Positions 33,167 to 39,297 of a stretch of DNA of 39,297 bases are shown here, piece after piece. Position 1 is the stretch's first letter. Each line of letters opens with the position of its first letter. The notes beneath the pieces are model-generated. The model saw nothing but the letters and a program-made list of their open reading frames with translations, was not told where the DNA came from and did no database searches. Position numbers and translations under genes: made by a program. Origin of the DNA: JBNAVY01 sp049700195. GTDB taxonomy: Bacteria > Bacillota > Thermoanaerobacteria > Thermoanaerobacterales > Thermoanaerobacteraceae. The stretch lies in contig JBNAVY010000021.1 of assembly GCA_049700195.1 (NCBI GenBank), positions 1 to 39,297 of the forward strand. The letters are read 5' to 3'.

Positions 33167-33227
33167 TTTTAAGGGATTTAATAAGTAAAATAAACTTTTA
33201 TTGAAATTTTAAAAATTAAAATTGCAA

Positions 33228-33256
33228 TTGACTGACAAATGAATTTGTGTTATAAT
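33228..33256 (+). promoter_or_regulatory. Promoter of the 59-residue cysteine protein with a dyad in its spacer
   Basis: TTGACT (33228-33233), 17 bases, perfect TATAAT (33251-33256). The spacer holds the palindrome ACAAAT-GA-ATTTGT (33235-33248), placed where a repressor would block RNA polymerase. Confidence 0.7.
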
Positions 33257-33286
33257 TAAAAAATCAAAATAAAAGGAGTGTTTTAA

Positions 33287-33466
33287 ATGAATTATTTAAC
33301 AACTGAAATGAATAAGTCTTTTAATAAAACTTTTTTTATAAATAATTTAAAATCAATGAAAAAATGCAATGCTATAACCTGTATACACAATAGTGGTGGT
33401 TTTTGCACTGCATTTGAAGGATCAAAATGTGATTTTTATGAAGATTATAAAATTCAAGAACAATAA
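33287..33466 (+). CDS. 59-residue cysteine-rich protein, putative metal-binding
   Basis: A short gene with a clear AAAGGAG 7 bases before the ATG and a strong promoter. The product has four cysteines in its C-terminal half (Cys27, 32, 40, 48; spacing CX4CX7CX7C) within KKCNAITCIHNSGGFCTAFE, resembling small clostridial zinc- or iron-sulfur-binding proteins of the DUF1540 kind, though I cannot assign it firmly. The first 25 residues are polar and basic. It is cytoplasmic. It stands alone between tRNA-Pro and the convergent valS-folC unit. Confidence 0.75.
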   Translation: MNYLTTEMNKSFNKTFFINNLKSMKKCNAITCIHNSGGFCTAFEGSKCDFYEDYKIQEQ

Positions 33467-33492
33467 TATAAACTTTTTTATAATTTTTAAAA

Positions 33493-33726
33493 CTATGCAT
33501 CAATTATTTTTTCAACTAATTCTTGCATATTGTATTTAATTTTATACTCTCTTGCCAACTGCAAAAGTCTTATATATTCTTCTCTTGCAAAATCGTATTT
33601 TAACTTTGCTATTTTTGTCTTAAGGTAGTTGTCTTTTTCTATTTTTTCAAGATTATCTTCAGCATCTTTCATAGCCTTAAGTGCCTTGTCTATCTCATGT
33701 AAAAGCTCAACATCCTTTATGTCCAA
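33493..33726 (-). CDS. Short helical (coiled-coil) protein, unknown function
   Basis: This 77-residue protein is almost wholly charged and helical, with Leu/Ile heptad-like spacing (IKDVELLHEIDKALKAMKDAEDNLEKIEKD), suggesting a coiled-coil dimer. The TTG at 33726 is taken because AAGGTGG lies 5 bases upstream; a GTG at 33735 would overlap that site. It follows folC by about 40 bases on the same strand and is probably the last gene of the valS unit. No family recognised. Confidence 0.6.
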   Translation of the reverse strand: MDIKDVELLHEIDKALKAMKDAEDNLEKIEKDNYLKTKIAKLKYDFAREEYIRLLQLAREYKIKYNMQELVEKIIDA

Positions 33727-33765
33727 AACAACCACCTTCTTACAAATATAATACTTTACATTATA

Positions 33766-35055
33766 TTAATTTGTAAAGTCGATTATTCCTTTCAAAAAAG
33801 ATCTTACATAACCAATCATGTACAATGAACCACAAAATAAAATCAGATCATCATTTTTTGATTCATTTAATGCATATTTTGCCGCATCTTCAATTTTATT
33901 AATTGGTATAACATTTGGATGATTTATTTTTTCAGCCAGTTCTGTCCCTTTATATGCCCTGTCACTTGCAGGAGTTGTTGTTATAACAACATCAGCATAA
34001 GGTATAATTATTTCAATCATATGTTTTGTATCTTTATCTTTTAACATGCCAATAACAAGTATCAATCTATTATAATTAAACAAATCTAAGGAGTTTTTTA
34101 GGGCTGTCAAACCTTGGACATTATGAGCACCATCTAATATAATATACGGATTTCGTTTTAAAACTTCCATTCTCCCTGGCCATCGTCCATTTAAAAGCCC
34201 ATTTTTAATAGCTGACTCATCAATTTTATATCCATATAAATTTTTTAATGTAATTACTGTCTCTACAGCAAGAGCAGCATTATAAATCTGATGAAGTCCT
34301 ATCATTTTAATTTTTAAATTTTTATATTCCTTATAATCGAACAAATTAAATTCTGGTTTTTGCTGTTTTACAACTACATTTGCTTTGTCTAAAACTTTTA
34401 AATATGCATCTTTAACTTTACAAGCATCCATTATAACATTAAGAGCAGAATTGTCTTGATAAAAACTGACAACAGCACCTTTGTATTTTATAATACCTGC
34501 TTTTTCAAAAGCTATTTCTCCTAAAGTTTTACCTAACCTATCAGTATGATCATAATCGATAGTTGTTATAACAGAAACTAATGATTGTTGTATTACATTT
34601 GTTGCATCAAATCGTCCTCCAAGTCCAACTTCTAAAACCAAAAAATCAACTTTTTCATCATAAAAATACTTAAAAGCTATTGCAGTTATAACCTCAAATT
34701 CAGTTGGATGATTATATCCATCAGCTAACATTTTAGAAATTAGAGGTTTAACGTATTCAACATAATGAATAATCTTTTCCTTGGAAATATTTTTTCCATT
34801 AATCTTCATTCTTTCTTCAAACTCTTCTAAATATGGCGATGTGTATAATCCCACTTTATATGAAGCAGCTTCTAGTATACTACTAATATAAACACATGTA
34901 GATCCCTTGCCATTTGTACCTGCTACATGGATTATTTTAAGACTTTTTTGAGGATTTCCCATATACTCTAAAAGTTTACTAATATTTTCCAAACCTAGTT
35001 TAATTCCAAATTTATATGTGCCATGTATAAAATCTATAGCTTCATTATAATTCAT
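33766..35055 (-). CDS. folC: Folylpolyglutamate synthase / dihydrofolate synthase
   Basis: This 429-residue Mur-superfamily ligase adds glutamate to folates with ATP. It has the P-loop HVAGTNGKGST (44-53), the omega-loop region VGLYTSPYLEEFEERMKING, the metal-binding TTIDYDHTDRLG and the C-terminal LDGAHN. AGGAGAT precedes the ATG. It lies behind valS and a GNAT gene; the valS-folC pairing is common in clostridia and bacilli. Confidence 0.95.
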   Translation of the reverse strand: MNYNEAIDFIHGTYKFGIKLGLENISKLLEYMGNPQKSLKIIHVAGTNGKGSTCVYISSILEAASYKVGLYTSPYLEEFEERMKINGKNISKEKIIHYVEYVKPLISKMLADGYNHPTEFEVITAIAFKYFYDEKVDFLVLEVGLGGRFDATNVIQQSLVSVITTIDYDHTDRLGKTLGEIAFEKAGIIKYKGAVVSFYQDNSALNVIMDACKVKDAYLKVLDKANVVVKQQKPEFNLFDYKEYKNLKIKMIGLHQIYNAALAVETVITLKNLYGYKIDESAIKNGLLNGRWPGRMEVLKRNPYIILDGAHNVQGLTALKNSLDLFNYNRLILVIGMLKDKDTKHMIEIIIPYADVVITTTPASDRAYKGTELAEKINHPNVIPINKIEDAAKYALNESKNDDLILFCGSLYMIGYVRSFLKGIIDFTN

Positions 35056-35066
35056 TCTTTCATCTC

Positions 35067-35618
35067 CTAAAAAGACTGATTTTTAATAAATAGACCCATA
35101 AGTATCTCATCAACATATTGACCATCTATTTTAAATTGTTTTTCCCTTCGTCCTTCCTCTTCAAAGCCAAATTTTTTATAAAGATTTAATGCTATAGTAT
35201 TTGTGCTAAAAACACTTAAACAAAGTTTCTCATATTCTTTATCTTTAGCCCATTTGATTGTATAATTAAAAAGCTTTGTGCCAATCCCCTTACTTCTAAA
35301 ATTTGAATCTATACTTATCCCAATTTCACCAACATGCTGAACTTTTGCTGATCTCCCACCATAATATCTGAACAGAGTCAGACAGCCTATAATTTTCCCT
35401 CCATAATCTGCAACAAGAATTAATTCTTTATCAGGGTCAAGTCTTTTTATAAGCTGTCTTTCCTCTTCCACAGACCAATTATAACTTTCTGATACCATAT
35501 AAATTTTTTCTTTTCCAACATCATTCAAAAGATTTATAATTCCTGCCGCATCTTTGATATTTGCTTCTCTTATAACAAGTTCTGGCTTTTTAACAGGTTT
35601 TTTGAATAATGCAAACAA
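35067..35618 (-). CDS. GNAT-family N-acetyltransferase
   Basis: This 183-residue protein contains a single GNAT domain (about 15-180): LVIREANIKDAAGIINLL at the N-terminus, the acetyl-CoA-binding IDSNFRSKGIGTKLFNYTIKWA near 105-125 and ALNLYKKFGFEEEGRREKQF at the end. That ending is typical of RimI/RimJ-like and amino-group acetyltransferases. The start is TTG at 35618 behind GGGGGTGAG. It is 24 bases from valS and 11 from folC, so it is co-transcribed. The substrate is unknown. Confidence 0.85.
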   Translation of the reverse strand: MFALFKKPVKKPELVIREANIKDAAGIINLLNDVGKEKIYMVSESYNWSVEEERQLIKRLDPDKELILVADYGGKIIGCLTLFRYYGGRSAKVQHVGEIGISIDSNFRSKGIGTKLFNYTIKWAKDKEYEKLCLSVFSTNTIALNLYKKFGFEEEGRREKQFKIDGQYVDEILMGLFIKNQSF

Positions 35619-35642
35619 AAACTCACCCCCAAAAAGGATAAA

Positions 35643-38279
35643 TTATTTTAACAGTTTTATCCTTTCGTCTATATCTTTTAACATTAATTTATATTTTTCA
35701 AGCTTTTCTTTTTCTGCATTTACAACATTTTCTGGTGCTTTTCTTACAAATTTTTCATTATTCAGCATCCCGTCAGCTCTTTCTATTTCTTTTAATATAG
35801 AAATTTTCTCTGTATTTAATCTATTTAATTCTTCTTCTATATTTATTAAATCTTCAAGCGGTAGAACAATTAGACCACCATGAATAGCAGCAGACAAAGC
35901 CTTTTGTGGAATTTTACTCTTATCTTTTTCAATAATTAATTCATTGCCACCAGCTAATTTTAAAATATAATTTTCTCCTAATTCAAAAATCTTTTGATAA
36001 TCATCTCTATCTACACTTATTATTATTTTAGCTTTTTTAGCAGGAGATATATTTGCTTCTGCTCTTAAATTTCTAACTGTTCTTATTGCCTCCATAACAA
36101 TTTCCATACTTTGCTCATCAGATTTAAAATTCAATTTATCATTATATAATGGCCAATCTGAAATCATTATACTATCACCTTGGTGAGGTATATTCTGCCA
36201 TATTTCTTCAGTTATAAAAGGCATAAAAGGATGCAAAAGCCTTAATGTATTATCTAAAACATATCTTAAAACAGATCTTGTTATTTTTTTTGATTCAACA
36301 TCATCGCTATATAAAACAGGTTTGCTTAATTCAATATACCAATCGCAAAATTCACTCCAGACAAAGTCATAAAGTTTTCCTGCTGCGATACCTAATTCAA
36401 ATTTTTCAAGATTTTCTGTTACTTCTTTTACAATGTCATTATACCTTGTCAGTATCCACTTATCTGCCATTGTCAAATTATCTGTATAAAGTTTTGTATC
36501 ATCATCAGTAAGATTTAATAAAACATATCTTGAAGCATTCCATAATTTATTAGCAAAATTCCTGCTCAACTCTACTTTTTCATTACTGAATCTCATGTCA
36601 TTACCTGGAGCATTGCCTGTTATAAGTGTAAATCTTAAAGTATCAGCTCCATATTTATCTATTATTTCTAAAGGATCAATACCATTACCTAAAGATTTGC
36701 TCATTTTTCTTCCCTTTTCATCTCTTACAAGACCATGTATCAGAACATATTTAAATGGTACTTCTTTCATAAATTCAAGACTCATAAAAATCATTCTTGC
36801 TACCCAGAAAAATATTATATCATATCCAGTTACAAGTACATCTGTAGGAAAAAAGTATTTAAGTTCTTCAGTTTCATTAGGCCAGCCCATTGTTGAAAAT
36901 GGCCATAAAGCCGAACTAAACCATGTGTCCAATACATCCTCATCCTGGCAAATATTAACACTCCCACAAGCTTCACATCTTTGTGGGTTTTCTCTTGAAA
37001 CAGTAATATGGCCACAATCATTACAATACCATGCAGGTATTCTATGTCCCCACCATAGCTGTCTTGAAATACACCAGTCTTTTATATTTTCTAACCAATT
37101 TGTATAAACTTTTTCAAATCTTTCTGGTATAAAAGAAGTATCACCATTTTTAACTGCATCAAGAGCAGGTTTGGCTAAGGGTTCCATTTTTACAAACCAC
37201 TGTTTTGAAACCATTGGCTCAACTACTGTATCACATCTATAACAATGTCCCACATTATGATTATGTTCTTCTGTTTTTAAAAGTAAATTTAACTTCTTTA
37301 ATTCTTCAACAATTAGTTTTCTTGCCTCATATCTGTCAAGTCCTTCATATTTTCCTCCGTTTTCATTAATTGTTGCATTTTCATTCATTATATTTATAAA
37401 AGGAAGACTATGTCTTAAACCTATTTCAAAATCGTTTGGATCATGAGCAGGAGTTACTTTTACGGCACCAGTTCCAAAAGATGGGTCTACATAACTGTCT
37501 GATATTACAGGTATCTCTCTATTGACTATAGGCAGTATCAATGTCTTGCCTATAATATCTTTATACCTTTCATCATCAGGATTTACAGCAACCGCAACAT
37601 CTCCTAACATAGTTTCAGGTCTGGTTGTAGCTATAACAACATAACCATCTTCATTTTTTATAGGATATTTTATATACCACAAAAAACCATCTTGCTCTTT
37701 ATGTTCAACTTCCGCATCAGATAAAGCAGTATTACAATCTGGACACCAGTTGATTATTCTATCACCCCTATAAATTAAGCCTTTTTCATATAAGGAAACA
37801 AAAACTTCCCTTACTGCTCTTGAACAAACTTCATCCATAGTAAATCTTGTTCTACTCCAATCGCATGACGAACCTAATTTTTTAAGCTGATCTAAAATTC
37901 TGCTTTCGTACTTATCTTTCCATTGCCATGCCTTTTTTAAAAACTCTTCCCGTCCGATATCTCTTTTTGTAAGACCAGTTTCTTCTTTTATACTTTCCAA
38001 AACTTTAACTTCTGTGGCTATACTTGCATGATCCGAACCTGGCATCCATAAAGCAGAATAACCCTGCATTCTTTTCCATCTGATTAATATATCCTGCATT
38101 GTATTATCAAGAGCATGACCCATATGCAACTGACCTGTTATATTCGGGGGTGGTATAACAATAGTAAAAGGTTTTTTATTATAGTCTATATCAGGTGTAA
38201 AATATCCTTTTGACATCCATTCATTATAAATTCTATCTTCAAATTCTTTTGGATTATAAGTTTTAGCTATTTCTTTCAT
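35643..38279 (-). CDS. valS: Valyl-tRNA synthetase
   Basis: This 878-residue class I synthetase charges tRNA-Val. It has PPPNITGQLHMGHAL (HIGH motif, about 43-57), an editing domain (about 185-330), GRKMSKSLGNGIDP (KMSKS, near 520) and a C-terminal coiled-coil arm (about 810-878) that binds tRNA. Zinc-finger-like CNDCG and CEACG pairs occur near 413-435. GAAAGGAGC precedes the ATG. A T-box leader with a valine specifier lies directly upstream, so expression rises when tRNA-Val is uncharged. Confidence 0.96.
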   Translation of the reverse strand: MKEIAKTYNPKEFEDRIYNEWMSKGYFTPDIDYNKKPFTIVIPPPNITGQLHMGHALDNTMQDILIRWKRMQGYSALWMPGSDHASIATEVKVLESIKEETGLTKRDIGREEFLKKAWQWKDKYESRILDQLKKLGSSCDWSRTRFTMDEVCSRAVREVFVSLYEKGLIYRGDRIINWCPDCNTALSDAEVEHKEQDGFLWYIKYPIKNEDGYVVIATTRPETMLGDVAVAVNPDDERYKDIIGKTLILPIVNREIPVISDSYVDPSFGTGAVKVTPAHDPNDFEIGLRHSLPFINIMNENATINENGGKYEGLDRYEARKLIVEELKKLNLLLKTEEHNHNVGHCYRCDTVVEPMVSKQWFVKMEPLAKPALDAVKNGDTSFIPERFEKVYTNWLENIKDWCISRQLWWGHRIPAWYCNDCGHITVSRENPQRCEACGSVNICQDEDVLDTWFSSALWPFSTMGWPNETEELKYFFPTDVLVTGYDIIFFWVARMIFMSLEFMKEVPFKYVLIHGLVRDEKGRKMSKSLGNGIDPLEIIDKYGADTLRFTLITGNAPGNDMRFSNEKVELSRNFANKLWNASRYVLLNLTDDDTKLYTDNLTMADKWILTRYNDIVKEVTENLEKFELGIAAGKLYDFVWSEFCDWYIELSKPVLYSDDVESKKITRSVLRYVLDNTLRLLHPFMPFITEEIWQNIPHQGDSIMISDWPLYNDKLNFKSDEQSMEIVMEAIRTVRNLRAEANISPAKKAKIIISVDRDDYQKIFELGENYILKLAGGNELIIEKDKSKIPQKALSAAIHGGLIVLPLEDLINIEEELNRLNTEKISILKEIERADGMLNNEKFVRKAPENVVNAEKEKLEKYKLMLKDIDERIKLLK

Positions 38280-38295
38280 AAAAATTGCTCCTTTC

Positions 38296-38343
38296 TAAAA
38301 AAAATAAGGATTCTTTTACCCATAAAAGGGCGAAAGAATCCTT
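38296..38343 (-). terminator. T-box-controlled terminator of valS
   Basis: AAGGATTCTTT and AAAGAATCCTT form an 11-bp stem enclosing a smaller hairpin (CCC TTTTAT GGG); on the - strand it is followed by ATTTTTTTT. Confidence 0.85.
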
Positions 38344-38538
38344 TTTCGCGGTACCACCTTAATTTATACCTCAAGCTGTAACGGGCATACCCGTTTAAAC
38401 TTACTATACTTCAGTTTACAAGCTCCAGAGCTACCTTCAATGTACTTTATGACAGGAATCCTTTCAGCCATTGGGATATCCCTCTCTTAAGTCCAATATA
38501 CATTTACTCCTCTCTTTCATAGCCTAATATTCCGTTTG
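38296..38538 (-). ncRNA. T-box leader (valine, GUA specifier)
   Basis: On the - strand, from a predicted start near 38538, Stem I contains the AGAGAGGAGTAAATG element and the matching TACATTGAAGGTAGCTCT, where GTA in the 3' side of the specifier loop is a valine codon followed by a purine. The hallmark T-box AAGGTGGTACCGCG lies at 38360-38347, followed by the terminator. Uncharged tRNA-Val would pair with the T-box and prevent termination. Confidence 0.9.
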
Positions 38539-38544
38539 ATATAT

Positions 38545-38573
38545 AATATATACAAAATCTCACCAATTGTCAA
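38545..38573 (-). promoter_or_regulatory. sigmaA promoter of the valS T-box operon
   Basis: On the - strand a perfect TTGACA (38573-38568), 17 bases, TATATT (38550-38545). Confidence 0.8.
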
Positions 38574-38603
38574 CAGTTAATTCCCTACGTTAAAGGAACT
38601 CAA

Positions 38604-39239
38604 CTAATCTTTCAAATTGAGTTGTTCTAAAAGATAGTAAAGCATTTTTTCCCTATGGCCAATAACATGGGCTTCTACTATCATGCCTACTCTTATGTTT
38701 TTCTCTTCTCTTTTACGATTGTACAAAGGTTTATTGTCAATAGTTGCCTCTGCTTCATAGTAATTAAGCCCACTTTGTTTGTCTAATCTCGAGTCTATAC
38801 TTAATTTTACTATTTCACCTGACAGCTCTCCATACTCTTGATAAGGCAAAGCTAAAATATGATATTTTATTTTTTGACCAACTTTTACGTTTGCAATATC
38901 TTTGTTAGAAATATAAAGTTTTACTATATATTCTGGATTATCTGGAATAATCTTAACCATTTCTAATCCACTTTGTACTAAATCCCCTTCTTTTATACTC
39001 GTTATCATATCAATTTTCCCATCTACTGGAGATTTTATAATATAATCCTCAATTGCAAGATTTACATTCTGAAGGTCTCCTTTTAATTTCTCTATTTCTT
39101 TTTCATCGGAGTATATATTATCTTCTATTTGAGTTATGGTATCTGCTGTGAATTTTTCTACATTTACATTATTCAAACTAGCTTTAATTTCTTTGAGTTT
39201 TGCTTCATTTTGTTCGATATTTGACTTGAGGCTAAGCAT
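38604..39239 (-). pseudogene. HlyD-type secretion adaptor, N-terminal half missing
   Basis: The 211 visible residues are the C-terminal half of a membrane-fusion protein of peptide/bacteriocin ABC exporters. They comprise a coiled-coil hairpin (about 1-65), the second lipoyl half-motif IIKSPVDGKIDMI (near 67-79) and the beta-barrel with VKLYISNKDIANVKVGQKIKY and RVGMIVEAHVIG. The N-terminal membrane anchor, first lipoyl half and first coiled-coil strand are absent. Upstream of the first ATG the frame meets a TGA within 15 bases, and there is no ribosome site. The gene seems to have been cut near 39243, probably by the element at the window edge. A weak hairpin (38597-38623) marks its 3' end. 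Confidence 0.75.
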
Positions 39240-39243
39240 GTAT

Positions 39244-39297
39244 TGTAAATGTCAATATATCTTTGCACAAAAAGTGGAATATATTTATGTACAAAAA
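39244..39297. mobile_element. Suspected end of an insertion sequence (partial)
   Basis: Exactly where the HlyD frame breaks, non-coding sequence begins with TGTAAATGTCAATATATC, followed by two direct repeats of the form G[CT]ACAAAAA about 24 bases apart (39266 and 39289). Ends beginning TGT with short internal repeats are a feature of IS21-type elements as I recall; the family is not verified and the element runs out of the window. Confidence 0.4.

Noticed and set aside
36595..37107. 170-codon open frame antisense to valS
   Set aside because: Shadow frame of a highly conserved synthetase; no start signals and no recognisable domain.
1..39297. CRISPR arrays, toxin-antitoxin pairs or prophage modules
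   Set aside because: No regularly spaced repeats of CRISPR length, and no cas, toxin-antitoxin or phage structural genes were recognised.

Overview
The window looks like a chromosomal segment of an anaerobic, spore-forming, low-GC Firmicute, most likely thermophilic and from the Thermoanaerobacterales. The evidence is very AT-rich DNA, an alpha/beta-type spore protein, a SleB-like cortex hydrolase, a valine T-box, a c-di-GMP-I riboswitch, and two GH65 disaccharide phosphorylases whose lengths fit the Thermoanaerobacter kojibiose/trehalose phosphorylases as I remember them. The taxon is inferred from gene content; no search was run.

Layout. 1-4905: a small membrane protein (- strand), then a + strand unit of two half-ABC exporters and a lipoprotein, closed by a terminator. 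4925-8420: a lysine/diaminopimelate operon (asd-dapA-dapB-dapH) with its own promoter and a shared bidirectional terminator. 8416-11172 (- strand): a SleB-like protein with a truncated C-terminus, a divergent Mur-ligase-like protein, a two-OB-fold SSB and the corrinoid adenosyltransferase cobO. 11359-16212: a regulatory island. A c-di-GMP-I riboswitch with an intrinsic terminator precedes a short LevR-type sigma54 activator that lacks all PTS domains. Divergently transcribed are a YibE/F membrane protein and a secreted subtilisin-like protease. The protease gene is preceded by a near-consensus sigma54 (-24/-12) promoter. I think this is the most interesting system here: c-di-GMP would set the amount of a sensorless sigma54 activator, which would switch on a secreted protease.

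16194-30119 (- strand): two mirror-image sugar operons. Operon A is lacI2 - GH65 phosphorylase - binding protein - two permeases - pgmB. Operon B is lacI1 - two permeases - binding protein - GH65 phosphorylase. Each has its own LacI operator type, neither encodes an ABC ATPase, and only operon A has beta-phosphoglucomutase. Together they would import alpha-linked disaccharides, phosphorolyse them to glucose and beta-glucose 1-phosphate, and feed glycolysis. Both binding-protein genes are flanked by mRNA hairpins.

30108-33735: a QueG-like iron-sulfur protein, an alpha/beta SASP, a DUF4364-type protein, a YVTN beta-propeller, tRNA-Pro(CGG), a 59-residue cysteine protein missed by ordinary length cut-offs, and a short helical protein. 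33766-38573: valS-GNAT-folC behind a T-box leader with a GUA specifier. 38604-39297: the C-terminal half of an HlyD-type secretion adaptor, apparently cut by a mobile element whose end lies at the window edge.
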